Below, in pieces: positions 37,451 through 45,800 of a DNA stretch of 64,000 nucleotides. Within the stretch, counting starts at the first letter, position 1. Every line of letters begins with the position of its first letter. The notes under the pieces were generated by a model. That model was not told the origin of the DNA and ran no database searches. It saw only the letters and a list, made by a program, of their open reading frames with translations. The stretch is from assembly GCF_051304405.1 (NCBI RefSeq), contig NZ_JBPPGG010000001.1:186001-250000 (forward strand), read 5' to 3'. This stretch comes from Pedomonas sp051304405. GTDB lineage: Bacteria > Pseudomonadota > Alphaproteobacteria > Sphingomonadales > Sphingomonadaceae. The position numbers and the translations under genes were made by a program.

Positions 37451-38626
37451 ATGACGACATCCGCACCGACCACACCCGCGCCGAAGCGCAAGATTTCGCC
37501 TGCCATCAAGTTCCTGTGGGTGGTGGCGGGGCTGATCATGCTGGCTGTCATCGGGTTCGTGGTCTGGCAGGCGTTCCTGCCCAAGCTGATGCGCCTCACC
37601 TACGAGCCCAAGATCAGCTTCGCCGAGAGCCCGCAGGACCCGGCGCCCGACTACACCCGGCTGGAGGCCTGGGCGGCCCACCCGGCCCGCCCCGGCACGT
37701 CGCTGGACACGCCGGAGGGCTACGCCCCCGCCAGCTACCCGCAGGTGGACGTGTTCTTCGTGCCGCCCACCACCTACATGAGCAAGGCGCGCTGGAACGC
37801 CCCGCTGAAGGATGCGGCAGCCAATGCGCTGACCGATGTGATGATCCGCCACCAGGCGACGGCCTTCAACGGCGTCGGGCGCATCTGGGCCCCGCGCTAC
37901 CGCCAGGCGACGCTGGGCGCCTTCTTCACGGAGAAGGCGGACAAGGTGCAGGCCTTCATGCTGGCCTATGAGGACGTGGCCCGCGCGTTTGACGCCTTCC
38001 TCGCCGCCCACGGCGACAAGCCCTTCATCCTCGCCGCCCACAGCCAGGGCAGCCTCCATGCGCTGGCCGTCCTCCAGCACCGCATCGCCACCTCCCCCGC
38101 GCGGGCGCAGATGGTGGCGGCCTATCTTGTCGGCTGGCCCATCTCCATCGCGGCCGACCTCGAGCCCTTCGGCCTCCAGCCCTGCGCCACGCCGGAGGCG
38201 ACCGGCTGCGTCGTCTCGTGGCAGAGCTTCGGCGACCCCGCCGACCCGTCCGGCGTTGTGGCCGCCTACGGCGCGGCCCCGGGGCCAACCGGCATTGCCC
38301 GCGCCGGCACGCCCATGGTCTGTGTCAACCCGCTCAGCTGGCGCGCCGACACCACCCGAGTCGAGGCAGACGCCAACGAAGGCGCGCTGGCCTTCGTCGA
38401 GAAGGGCCAGCCCATGGCGGCGGTGGAGCCCCGCCTCACCGGCGCGGCTTGTGACGCAACCGGCATCCTCCACCTCACCCGGAACCCGCAGGGGCCCTTT
38501 GCCCGCCAGGTGATGCCGGGGATGAACTATCACGTTTACGATTACGCCCTGTTCTGGGCGAACATCCGCGCCAACGCGCAGACGCGGGTGGATGCGTTCC
38601 TCAAGTCCGGTGTCGGTGCCCCATGA
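37451..38626 (+). CDS. DUF3089 alpha/beta-hydrolase-like membrane-anchored protein
   Basis: The 391-residue protein has a short basic N-terminus, one TM helix (about 20-43, IKFLWVVAGLIMLAVIGFVV), then a DUF3089 domain. The nucleophile elbow is AAHSQGS near residue 198, and the final NYHVYDYALFWANIRANA holds a possible catalytic His. It is probably a periplasmic esterase/lipase-like enzyme of unknown substrate. An in-frame GTG at 37439 exists, but the ATG has a better-placed AGGTGG. Its stop overlaps the ruvX start (ATGA). Confidence 0.82.
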   Translation: MTTSAPTTPAPKRKISPAIKFLWVVAGLIMLAVIGFVVWQAFLPKLMRLTYEPKISFAESPQDPAPDYTRLEAWAAHPARPGTSLDTPEGYAPASYPQVDVFFVPPTTYMSKARWNAPLKDAAANALTDVMIRHQATAFNGVGRIWAPRYRQATLGAFFTEKADKVQAFMLAYEDVARAFDAFLAAHGDKPFILAAHSQGSLHALAVLQHRIATSPARAQMVAAYLVGWPISIAADLEPFGLQPCATPEATGCVVSWQSFGDPADPSGVVAAYGAAPGPTGIARAGTPMVCVNPLSWRADTTRVEADANEGALAFVEKGQPMAAVEPRLTGAACDATGILHLTRNPQGPFARQVMPGMNYHVYDYALFWANIRANAQTRVDAFLKSGVGAP

Positions 38627-39111
38627 TCACCCAGTCCCTCCAGGAGTTCATCGCGCAGCTGCCGCAGGGCGGCCGCCTCGCCGGGCTCGACATCGGCGAC
38701 AAGCGCATCGGCGTTGCCTACTGCGACGCCATGTGGACCATCGCCACCGCCGCCGAGACCCTGCAACGCAAGAAGTTCACGCAGGATCTCGCCTGGTACC
38801 GGGAGCAGTTCGCCAAGCAGAACGTGAAGGGCGTGGTCATCGGCCTGCCGCTCAACATGGACGGCAGCGACTCCCCCCAGACCCAGTCCATCCGCTCCTA
38901 CGCCCTCAATCTGGACCGGGCGCTCACCGCCGCGGGTGCGCAGGCCGCCCTGCCCATCCTGTTGTGGGACGAACGCTGGTCCACCGCCGCCGTCACCCGT
39001 GTCATGATCGACGCCGACCTCTCCCGCGCCAAGCGGGCCGAGCGGGTGGACAAGGCCGCCGCCGCCTTCATCCTCCAGGGCGCCATCGACGCGCTGGCGG
39101 CGGCGTGCTGA
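38623..39111 (+). CDS. ruvX: Putative pre-16S rRNA nuclease / Holliday junction resolvase-like (YqgF)
   Basis: The 162-residue protein has an RNase H-like fold. The first acidic residue is in LAGLDIGDKRIGVAYCD, GVVIGLPLNMDG is the conserved mid motif, and WDERWSTAAV and DKAAAAFILQGAID give the later catalytic acids. YqgF family members process the 16S rRNA 5' end in E. coli. The resolvase name is older. It is coupled to the DUF3089 gene by a 4-base overlap. Confidence 0.92.
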   Translation: MITQSLQEFIAQLPQGGRLAGLDIGDKRIGVAYCDAMWTIATAAETLQRKKFTQDLAWYREQFAKQNVKGVVIGLPLNMDGSDSPQTQSIRSYALNLDRALTAAGAQAALPILLWDERWSTAAVTRVMIDADLSRAKRAERVDKAAAAFILQGAIDALAAAC

Positions 39112-39466
39112 GGGGGGATCCGGATCTTTGATTGCTTGATTGCACGAGGGGCTTGCCCCTCCTGCACCTCCCAGTCGTTTTCAGGGCTGTGTCCTTCCTG
39201 AAGGGCGCGGGCTTTTTCTTGTCAGGATGGAATCCGGCCGTGTTTCCAGCGCGCTCCTGAAACGCGGCCGGATAAACTCAAGGGAGGTTGCCAGGAGGGT
39301 CCGCGCCCCTCCTGCAAACGTCACGAATTCCCAACCACCCGCGTCCCCCACGAAATTTGCACGCTGACGCTGGCAGATGGTGCCGGAGGGGCCTATGGTA
39401 GCGCCTCAGCCAACAGCCAAGGCCCCCTTGCCCCCTTGGGGTTCAGTCGGTATAGGCCCGCATCAA
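39112..39466. other. ruvX-pyrB gap
   Basis: This is mostly filled by repeat copy D. The last 140 bases before pyrB should hold its promoter, but no clear -35/-10 pair, leader peptide or UTP-type attenuator was identified. Confidence 0.4.
39140..39318. repeat. Composite hairpin repeat element, copy D
   Basis: The left hairpin is GAGGGG/CCCCTC (39146-39161), followed by CTGCACCTCCCAGTCGTTTT as in copy A. A middle stem GGCCGTGTTTCC with GAAACGCGGCC (39236-39247 with 39259-39269) is nearly identical to the copy A middle stem but in the opposite orientation. The right end is CAAGGGAGGTTGCC and hairpin CAGGAGGG/CCCTCCTG (39292-39314). Confidence 0.75.
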
Positions 39467-40471
39467 ATGTCCGAGCATACACCCGCATCGCATCAGACCC
39501 CGCCGGGTCTTCACCCGTTTCCGCACACCAGCCTTCTCGGCATCCAGGGGCTCCAGCCCTGGGAGATCGCCTACCTGCTGGACGAGGCGGAGCGCTGGAT
39601 CGAATCCAACCGCAGCACCGCCAAGCGCCATGACATTCTCTCTGGCCTGACGCAGGTGAACGCGTTCTTCGAGAACTCGACCCGCACGCTCCTCTCCTTC
39701 GAGGTGGCGGGCAAGCGGCTGGGCGCGGATTGCGTCAACATGATCGTGAGCGCCTCGTCCATCGCCAAGGGCGAGACGCTGCTGGACACGGCGCTGACCC
39801 TCAACGCCATGCACCCGGACATTCTGGTCATCCGCCATCAGGATGCGGGCGCGGTGCAGCTGATCGCCGAGAAGGTGAACTGCACCGTGGTCAACGCGGG
39901 CGACGGCCGCCACGAGCACCCGACGCAGGCGCTGCTCGACGCGCTCACCATCCGCCGCCGCAAGGGCCGCATCGAGGGGCTGACGGTCGCCATCTGCGGC
40001 GACATCCTTCACTCCCGCGTTGCCCGCTCCAACTTCCAGCTGCTGAACGCGCTGGGGGCGCGGGTGCGCGTGGTCGCGCCGCCCACCCTCCTGGGCGCGG
40101 AGATCGAGCGGCTGGGCGTTGATGTCTACACCGACATGGATAAGGGCCTGGAAGGCGCGGACGTGGTGATGATGCTGCGCCTCCAGCGCGAGCGGATGCA
40201 GGGCGGCTTCATCCCGTCCACCCGCGAGTACTTCCACTTCTACGGCCTCACCGAGAAGCGGCTGGGCCATGCCAAGCCGGATGTGCTGGTGATGCACCCG
40301 GGCCCCATGAACCGGGGCGTCGAGATCGACACGGCGGTGGCGGACGACCTGGCCCGCTCCGCCATCACCGAGCAGGTGGAAATGGGCGTGGCCGTGCGCA
40401 TGGCCTGCCTGGACGTGCTGACCCGCAAGCGTCGCGGCGTTGAGGGCTGGGCGACGGAGGCAGGCAAATGA
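39467..40471 (+). CDS. pyrB: Aspartate carbamoyltransferase catalytic subunit
   Basis: The protein has 334 residues. The carbamoyl-phosphate loop is NAFFENSTRTLLSFE, and the SSIAKGETLLDT, DGRHEHPTQALLDA and MHPGPMNRGVEI blocks are conserved. The enzyme makes carbamoyl-aspartate, the second step of pyrimidine synthesis. The first 20 residues are Pro/His-rich and dispensable-looking. The start at 39467 was chosen over an in-frame site at 39377. It overlaps the following dihydroorotase-like gene by ATGA. In this class ATCase often forms a complex with that partner rather than with PyrI. Confidence 0.95.
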   Translation: MSEHTPASHQTPPGLHPFPHTSLLGIQGLQPWEIAYLLDEAERWIESNRSTAKRHDILSGLTQVNAFFENSTRTLLSFEVAGKRLGADCVNMIVSASSIAKGETLLDTALTLNAMHPDILVIRHQDAGAVQLIAEKVNCTVVNAGDGRHEHPTQALLDALTIRRRKGRIEGLTVAICGDILHSRVARSNFQLLNALGARVRVVAPPTLLGAEIERLGVDVYTDMDKGLEGADVVMMLRLQRERMQGGFIPSTREYFHFYGLTEKRLGHAKPDVLVMHPGPMNRGVEIDTAVADDLARSAITEQVEMGVAVRMACLDVLTRKRRGVEGWATEAGK

Positions 40472-41706
40472 CCACGGTTGCATTCATCAACGCCCACCTG
40501 ATCGACCGCGCCTCCGGGCTGGATACCACCGGCGGCGTGCTGGTGGAGAACGGCCGCATCGCCGCCGTCGGCGCCATCACCGTGCCGGACGGCGCGGCGG
40601 TGGTGGACTGCGGCGGGCAGGTTCTCACCCCCGCGCTCATCGACACCCGCGCCTTCAAGGTGGATGTGGACGCCTGCATCGCCGGCGGCATCGCCACCAC
40701 CTGCCTGATGCCGGACCAGAACCCGGTTCTGGACGACCCGGCGGTCATCGAGCGCGCCTGCCGCCTTGGCCGCGAGGCCATCCGGGTGCGCCCGTTCGTG
40801 GCCGCCACCCGGGGTCTCCTCGGCGAGGAGCTGGCGGAAGTGGGCCTCGGCCTCGCCTCCGGCGCGGTCGCCATCGCCACCGGCCGGCGCGCCGTCACCC
40901 ATACGGGCGTGATGCTGCGCCTGCTGCAATATTCCACCGCCTTCAATGCGCTGGTCATCAGCCACGCCGAGGACCCGGGCCTGGTCAAGGGCACCTGCGC
41001 GACCGAGGGCGAATTCGCCCAGCGTCTCGGCCTGCCCGCCCACCCGACGCTCGCCGAGACCCTGATGGTGGAGCGCGACATCCGCCTCGCCGAGGCGACC
41101 GGCGCGCGCCTGCACATCGCGCAGGTCACCTGCGCCGCCGCCATCGAGGCGGTGCGGCAGGCCAAGAAGCGGGGCGTCAAGGTGACATGCGGCGTCACGC
41201 CCGCCCACTTCCTGCTGAACGAGGTGGCGCTGACCGGCTTCCGCACCTTCGCCCGGTTCTCCCCGCCCCTGCGGACGGAAGCGGACCGGCTGGCCGTGAT
41301 CGAGGGCTTGCGCGACGGCACCATCGACATCATCGCCTCGGGGCATGACCCCCGCACCCAGGAGGAGAAGCGCCTCCCCTTCGCCCAGGCCGCCCCGGGC
41401 GCGGTGGGCGCGGAGACGCTGCTCGCGACCAGCCTGACGCTGGTTCACAACGGCACGCTGACGCTGGACCAGCTTCTCGACAAGCTCTCGGGCGCACCGG
41501 CCCGCATCTTCGGGCTGGAGGGCGGCCGTCTGGCCGTGGGCGCCCCCGCTGACCTCCTGCTGCTGGACCCCGGCGCGCCCTGGCGCATCGAGGCCGAGAA
41601 GCTCCATTCCGTGCAGAAGAACACCCCGTTCGACCGCATGGCGGTGCAGGGCCGGGTGCGCGGCCTGTGGCGCGACGGCATCGATGTGCTGGCAAAGATC
41701 GCCTGA
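40468..41706 (+). CDS. Dihydroorotase-like protein lacking the metal-binding HxH (pyrC')
   Basis: The 412-residue amidohydrolase-fold protein is co-translated with pyrB. Active dihydroorotases have HxH after the first strand, but here the place reads LIDTRAF (about residues 57-63), and the usual SDHAPH region is SGHDPRTQEEKR. The family frame is otherwise intact (TTCLMPDQNPVLDD, ADLLLLDPGAPW). The missing ligands imply it is inactive as an enzyme and acts as the structural pseudo-DHO partner of aspartate carbamoyltransferase, as known for class A ATCases. A true PyrC should lie elsewhere in the genome. Confidence 0.87.
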   Translation: MTTVAFINAHLIDRASGLDTTGGVLVENGRIAAVGAITVPDGAAVVDCGGQVLTPALIDTRAFKVDVDACIAGGIATTCLMPDQNPVLDDPAVIERACRLGREAIRVRPFVAATRGLLGEELAEVGLGLASGAVAIATGRRAVTHTGVMLRLLQYSTAFNALVISHAEDPGLVKGTCATEGEFAQRLGLPAHPTLAETLMVERDIRLAEATGARLHIAQVTCAAAIEAVRQAKKRGVKVTCGVTPAHFLLNEVALTGFRTFARFSPPLRTEADRLAVIEGLRDGTIDIIASGHDPRTQEEKRLPFAQAAPGAVGAETLLATSLTLVHNGTLTLDQLLDKLSGAPARIFGLEGGRLAVGAPADLLLLDPGAPWRIEAEKLHSVQKNTPFDRMAVQGRVRGLWRDGIDVLAKIA

Positions 41707-41791
41707 GCCAAGCTTTCGCCAGAGCCCGGCTTTCGCCTGAGCCCGGCCTGTTCCTTTTCGAGGGCCTGTTTCGGGAGGAGACGCGCCGCCG

Positions 41792-42241
41792 TCAGGCGGT
41801 GCGGGCAGCCGGCCGCGTGAACACCAGCGAGCCTTCGGCGGTCATCACCTCTTCGAGGTACCGGTCCAGCGCCTCGTCCAGGATCTTCTGGCCGGAGGTG
41901 CGCTTGTAGATGGCCACCACCCTCAGGTTCAGGTGCCGCTCCGGGTCGAGCCGGTAGGTGAAGGCGACGCGGCGGCGGGCGGCGGTCCGGCTGTCCTCGG
42001 CGGCGCCCGCCTCATTGGTGGCGTTCCCCGGCGGCGGCGAGAGGAACGGACGGGTCGCCCCCGCCTCTGCCGTCTCGGCCGGGCGCGACGGCTCGGGGCG
42101 CGGCAGAGTGATCACCCGGCGCGGCGCGGGTGTGCCGTCCTCCCCGTCCAGCACCAGACCGGGGCTGAGCGCAGGCCGGGCCTGCCCCTTGCGCACCAGG
42201 AGATCGCCCGTCAGCGATGCGGCAGGCTTGGGATCGTACAT
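41792..42241 (-). CDS. Small protein paired with ParA, possibly ribbon-helix-helix-like
   Basis: The protein has 149 residues. A conserved-looking start (LTGDLLVRKGQARPAL) is followed by a low-complexity Pro/Ala/Glu middle, then a C-terminal segment of about 50 residues. That segment is RRRVAFTYRLDPERHLNLRV followed by AIYKRTSGQKILDEALDRYL. Its strand-helix-helix pattern could be an RHH DNA-binding fold like ParG/Omega partners of ParA. It starts 19 bases after the ParA stop. The DNA-binding call is inference. The gene is convergent with the dihydroorotase-like gene. Confidence 0.6.
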   Translation of the reverse strand: MYDPKPAASLTGDLLVRKGQARPALSPGLVLDGEDGTPAPRRVITLPRPEPSRPAETAEAGATRPFLSPPPGNATNEAGAAEDSRTAARRRVAFTYRLDPERHLNLRVVAIYKRTSGQKILDEALDRYLEEVMTAEGSLVFTRPAARTA

Positions 42242-42260
42242 GCTTCTCGTCTCCCTGCGG

Positions 42261-42980
42261 TCAGGCGCTGACGGCCTTGCGGCCGAACCCCGCCTTGGGT
42301 GAGGACACCGGCAGCTGCGCGCTCTGGCGCGGCTGGAAGACGGTACGGCGGAAGTTCTTTTCCAGCCGGTCGGAGAGATACCCCCACAGCGTCTCGATCT
42401 CCTTGGCCGATTTGCTGTTGGGATCGGCCTCCATCACCGTGCGGCCGTCGATCATGCTGGAGGCGAAGTCCGTGCGCTGGTGGATCATCACCGGCGCGAC
42501 CGTGCCGTGCTGGGAGAGCGCCACCGCCGCATCGAAGCTGATCTTGGCGCGCGGGGTCGCCGCGTTCACCACGAACACCAGCGGCTTGCCGGTGCGCTCC
42601 ACCAGATCCACCGTCGCGCCCGCCGCCCGCAGGTCGTGCGGGCTGGGGCGGGTCGGGATCACCACCAGGTCGGCGACGCTCACCACCGACTGGATCGCCA
42701 CGGTGATGGCGGGCGGCGTATCGATCACCGCCAGTTTGAAGCCCCGGCTGCGCAGATCCTCCAGATCCGCCGCCAGCCGGTTGATGCTGGTCTGGGCGAA
42801 GGCGGGCGCGGGCGCTTCCCGTTCGTTCCACCAGTCCGCCAGCGACCCCTGCGGATCGATGTCCATCATCACGACGGGACCGGCGCCCGAGCGCTCGGCC
42901 TCGACGGCGATGTGACCGCTGAGGGTCGTCTTGCCAGACCCACCCTTCTGCGAAGCAAATGCCACGACGCGCATGGTCAT
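42261..42980 (-). CDS. ParA/MinD-type ATPase
   Basis: The 239-residue deviant Walker A ATPase has FASQKGGSGKTTLSGH near the N-terminus, switch I-like MMDIDPQGSLADWW and Walker B VIDTPPAITVAI. No N-terminal HTH is present, so this is a short (type Ib-like) ParA. The next gene encodes a small basic protein, an arrangement typical of ParA-ParG/RHH partition pairs, and also of chromosomal ParA paralogs that position complexes. No ParB is present. Starts at 42980 (MTMRVVAF) and 42974 are both plausible. Confidence 0.85.
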   Translation of the reverse strand: MTMRVVAFASQKGGSGKTTLSGHIAVEAERSGAGPVVMMDIDPQGSLADWWNEREAPAPAFAQTSINRLAADLEDLRSRGFKLAVIDTPPAITVAIQSVVSVADLVVIPTRPSPHDLRAAGATVDLVERTGKPLVFVVNAATPRAKISFDAAVALSQHGTVAPVMIHQRTDFASSMIDGRTVMEADPNSKSAKEIETLWGYLSDRLEKNFRRTVFQPRQSAQLPVSSPKAGFGRKAVSA

Positions 42981-43378
42981 GCCCTCCCCCGTTCGTGAGG
43001 CTGTACGGGGCAACTATGCGAATCGGACCATTAAGAAGGTGTTACCGCCCGGCCCTCAGGCGGGGTGTCCCCACTCGACCGGGGGAAGCGCCGGGGGAAG
43101 CAGTTGTCGCGAACGGGCGGAAAAGGCCGGAAACCGGAGCGGGCCTGAAACGAAACGCGGCTTCGGGATCGCTGAAGAAGCGCTCAACCGAAGCCGCGGT
43201 CACGAGCCCCCCGTTGCCCGTGATGCCATAATGGTTAGTCGAGCTATTAAGATTGTGCAAGCCATCACGTAACGGTTCGAAACCTGCGAGAAGTCAGGGA
43301 CTTGCCGAATATATTGGCATTGCGCTCTCCATCCCCCCCGCCGCTATTAAGAGTTTGTTTGCTATCTTTCAGCAAGGT
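42981..43378. other. Divergent control region between parA-like and PilZ genes
   Basis: About 400 bases without a gene. They hold an 11-bp direct repeat CCGGGGGAAGC (43079-43089 and 43091-43101) and a 10-bp stem GCGGCTTCGG/CCGAAGCCGC (43157-43166 with 43188-43197) without a T-tract. The right part is AT-rich and probably contains the PilZ-gene promoter. The repeats could be ParA/partner operator sites, which is untested. Confidence 0.45.
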
Positions 43379-43768
43379 ATGGCCGTTTTGAGAGGGTTCG
43401 CGGGGCTCATGAAGCAGACACAGGAAAGTCCGGGAACGAATCGGCGTTCCGCTCCGCGCTATTGGGCCCGCAGCTCCTGCATTCTGCACACGCCGGGCGG
43501 GCCGCTGAACGGCCGCCTGCGGGATATCTCCGCCGCCGGCGCCTTTCTGGAGATGCGGCGGGGGCCGAATCCCGGCACCGCCATTCGTCTGGAACACCCG
43601 GTTGCCGGCAGCCTGCCGGGCACGGTCACCCGGCGTACGGAAGACGGCATCAGCCTTGCCTTCATACAGGGAGACGATACCGTGACCTTTGCCCTTCAGG
43701 TTATCAGCTCCGAGATCACCGGCGCGCGGGAGGGCGACACCGCCGTCCCCCAGCCATCCTCTGATTGA
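43379..43768 (+). CDS. PilZ domain protein
   Basis: The protein of about 129 residues is mostly one PilZ domain. The c-di-GMP motifs are recognisable: R-x3-R as RRSAPR and D-x-S-x2-G as RDISAAGAFLEM, followed by PGTVTRRTEDGISLAFI. It is a likely c-di-GMP receptor with unknown output. The start is uncertain: ATG at 43379 or 43409, and the frame is open to 43253. It is followed 21 bases later by the methyltransferase-like gene. The tandem degenerate EAL genes at 56-58 kb are other possible c-di-GMP binders in the window. Confidence 0.82.
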   Translation: MAVLRGFAGLMKQTQESPGTNRRSAPRYWARSSCILHTPGGPLNGRLRDISAAGAFLEMRRGPNPGTAIRLEHPVAGSLPGTVTRRTEDGISLAFIQGDDTVTFALQVISSEITGAREGDTAVPQPSSD

Positions 43769-43789
43769 CAGGATTTCCGGGCTTCCACC

Positions 43790-44785
43790 ATGAGCGCCGC
43801 CAAGAAGATCACCAAAATTCCTCTCTCCGTGCGCCTGAAGGCCTGGTGGGAAGGGTATGACGCCGAGGAACTGGCCCAGCGCCTGATGAAGCGCAACGCC
43901 ACCGATTCGGCCCCCGCCCCTGCCGAGAAGAAGGAGCCGGAGCCGCCCATCCTCACCCCGCTTCAGGGCGAGGTGACCGAGCCCGACCCGATCCTGCCCA
44001 TCGACCCGTGGGATCAGAACCGCATCGACGTGGCCCAGCTCATCTGGGGCCGGGGCTTCTGCGGCCCGGGCGGCCCCGAGCATGTGATCGCGATGAACAA
44101 GCTGCTCACCCTCACGCCCGAGATGAGCATGATGCATCTGGGCGCGGGGCTTGGCGGCCCGGCCCGCACGCTGGCGGAAGCCTTCGGCGTGTGGGTGACC
44201 GGCTACGAGACCTCCGAATCGCTGGTGGCCGCCGGCAGCGAGCTTTCCGCCATCGCCGGCATGGCCAAGAAGGCGTCCCTCACCTTCCTCGACCTCGACG
44301 CGCCCAAGCCGTTCGAGCGCAAGTACGACCGGGTGCTGGTGGACAGCTTCCTCTCGCTCGTCGAGGACAAGCAGGACCTGATGGTGCGAATCGAGGAAAG
44401 CCTGAAGCAGGATGGCCTCTGCCTCATCACCGACTATTTCCTCGCCGGCGACCAGACCCGGGAGCACCCGGACTACCTGGATTGGGTGGCCCGGGAGCCG
44501 CGCAAGCCGACCCTGGTGAAGGTGGAGGAGCTGCGGGAGATTCTCCAGCGCAGCGGCTACAATGTGCGGGTGGATGACAATCTCTCGGCCGACTACGTCC
44601 AGCTCATCGACCAGACCTGGGCGGGCGCGGACCAGATCGTGGCCCACCTCTACGCCCAGCCCAGCCAGGCCCAGCTGGTCAATGTGGTCTGCAAGGAAGC
44701 CGAGCTCTGGGCGCGGCGCGCCCGCCTGCTGCGCAGCGGGCTCATCACCTATCGCCGCCTGCTCGCCGCCAAGCGCACCTTCTGA
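43790..44785 (+). CDS. SAM-dependent methyltransferase-like protein
   Basis: The 331-residue protein has a Rossmann motif I MMHLGAGLGGPARTLAEAFG at about residues 112-131, then VTGYETSESLVAAG (motif II acid), and DRVLVDSFLSLVEDKQ. The N-terminal 80 residues are charged and Pro-rich. The C-terminus (RRARLLRSGLITYRRLLAAK) is a basic helix. The substrate is not known. It follows the PilZ gene closely and is probably co-transcribed. Motif I is degenerate compared with the usual DxGxGxG (H-L-G-A-G-L-G), so catalysis is likely but not assured. Confidence 0.75.
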   Translation: MSAAKKITKIPLSVRLKAWWEGYDAEELAQRLMKRNATDSAPAPAEKKEPEPPILTPLQGEVTEPDPILPIDPWDQNRIDVAQLIWGRGFCGPGGPEHVIAMNKLLTLTPEMSMMHLGAGLGGPARTLAEAFGVWVTGYETSESLVAAGSELSAIAGMAKKASLTFLDLDAPKPFERKYDRVLVDSFLSLVEDKQDLMVRIEESLKQDGLCLITDYFLAGDQTREHPDYLDWVAREPRKPTLVKVEELREILQRSGYNVRVDDNLSADYVQLIDQTWAGADQIVAHLYAQPSQAQLVNVVCKEAELWARRARLLRSGLITYRRLLAAKRTF

Positions 44786-44829
44786 TTCGCCAGCCTCCGT
44801 CGCCAGCCTTAGTCGCCTGCACTCGGGGC

Positions 44830-44851
44830 GCAGGGGTCCTGAGCCCCCTGC
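44830..44851. repeat. Composite hairpin repeat element, copy E (single hairpin)
   Basis: GCAGGGGTCCTGAGCCCCCTGC closely resembles the right-end hairpin of copy A (GCAGGGGTC-CGA-GACCCCTGC). No other part of the element is seen. It lies between the convergent methyltransferase-like and serB genes. Confidence 0.6.
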
Positions 44852-44891
44852 CCGATTCCCCGATTCAGACTCCCGAACGCCCGGATCTCCC

Positions 44892-45800
44892 TTACCGCGC
44901 CGCCGCCCAGTCCTCGCGGCGGTAGCCCTGCGCGAACAGCAGCGCCGTCAGGTCGCCGTGGCGAATGGCGGCGCTGGCGGCTGCCTCGGTTTTCGGCTTG
45001 GCATGGAAGGCGACGCCCAGCCCTGCCTCCTCGATCATCGGGATGTCGTTGGCGCCGTCGCCGACCGCGAGGCACGACTCGAGCGGGATGCCGCGCCGGG
45101 CGGATTCCTCCAGCAGCGTCTGCCGCTTGACCGCGGCGGTGATGATGGGCCGGTCCACCGTGCCGGTGAGCTTGCCATCGCGGATGCCGAGCACGTTGGC
45201 CTTGTACTGGGCAAAGCCCAGCTTCGCCGCCACCCGCTCGACAAAGAAGGTGAAGCCGCCCGAGACCAGCACCGTATGCGCGCCGTTGGCGGCCATGGTC
45301 CTGACCAGCGCCGCCCCGCCCGGCGTGAAGGCGACGCGCTCCGCGTAGCAGCGCTCCAGCACCGATTCCTCCAGCTCTTCCAGCAGGGAGACGCGGGCAT
45401 CGAGCGCACCCTCGAAGTCCAGCTCGCCGCGCATGGCCGCTTCCGTCACGCGCGCCACCTGTTCCTTGACGCCCGCGTAGTCGGCCAGTTCGTCGATGCA
45501 CTCGATGGTGATCATGGTCGAGTCCATGTCGGCGATGAGCAGCCGCCGGCGGCGGTGGGCCGCCTCCTGCACGATGGCGTCCACGGTCTCGCCCGCCAGC
45601 GCGGCCTCGACAGCGGCGCGGGCCTGCGCCCGGTCCAGGCCGGAGACGAACAGGTCCGCCGCCCGCTCCGGCTCCAGCCAGGCTTCGTCCGTGACCTGCC
45701 CGCCGGCGGCCTCAAGGGCCTGCCGCGCCCGGACGAGATGCGTTGAAGTGAGCACGGGCCCTTCCCAGGGCGCGACGAGCGTGGCAACCAACATCGACAT
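44892..45800 (-). CDS. serB: Phosphoserine phosphatase
   Basis: The 302-residue protein has an N-terminal regulatory-like part (residues 1-80) and a HAD phosphatase with LLIADMDSTMITIECIDELA (DxDST nucleophile), LVSGGFTFFVERVA and GDGANDIPMIEEAGLGVAFH. It completes serine synthesis after SerA and SerC. The ATG at 45800 has AAAGG seven bases upstream. That codon overlaps the start codon of the divergent miaA gene in the sequence CATG. Confidence 0.93.
   Translation of the reverse strand: MSMLVATLVAPWEGPVLTSTHLVRARQALEAAGGQVTDEAWLEPERAADLFVSGLDRAQARAAVEAALAGETVDAIVQEAAHRRRRLLIADMDSTMITIECIDELADYAGVKEQVARVTEAAMRGELDFEGALDARVSLLEELEESVLERCYAERVAFTPGGAALVRTMAANGAHTVLVSGGFTFFVERVAAKLGFAQYKANVLGIRDGKLTGTVDRPIITAAVKRQTLLEESARRGIPLESCLAVGDGANDIPMIEEAGLGVAFHAKPKTEAAASAAIRHGDLTALLFAQGYRREDWAAAR

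Noticed and set aside
43157..43197. 10-bp stem upstream of the PilZ gene considered as a terminator
   Set aside because: It has no T-tract on either strand and no gene ends nearby. It is kept only as part of the control-region description.
43264..43290. GGTTCGAAACC considered as a tRNA T-arm
   Set aside because: No acceptor, D or anticodon arms fit around it.
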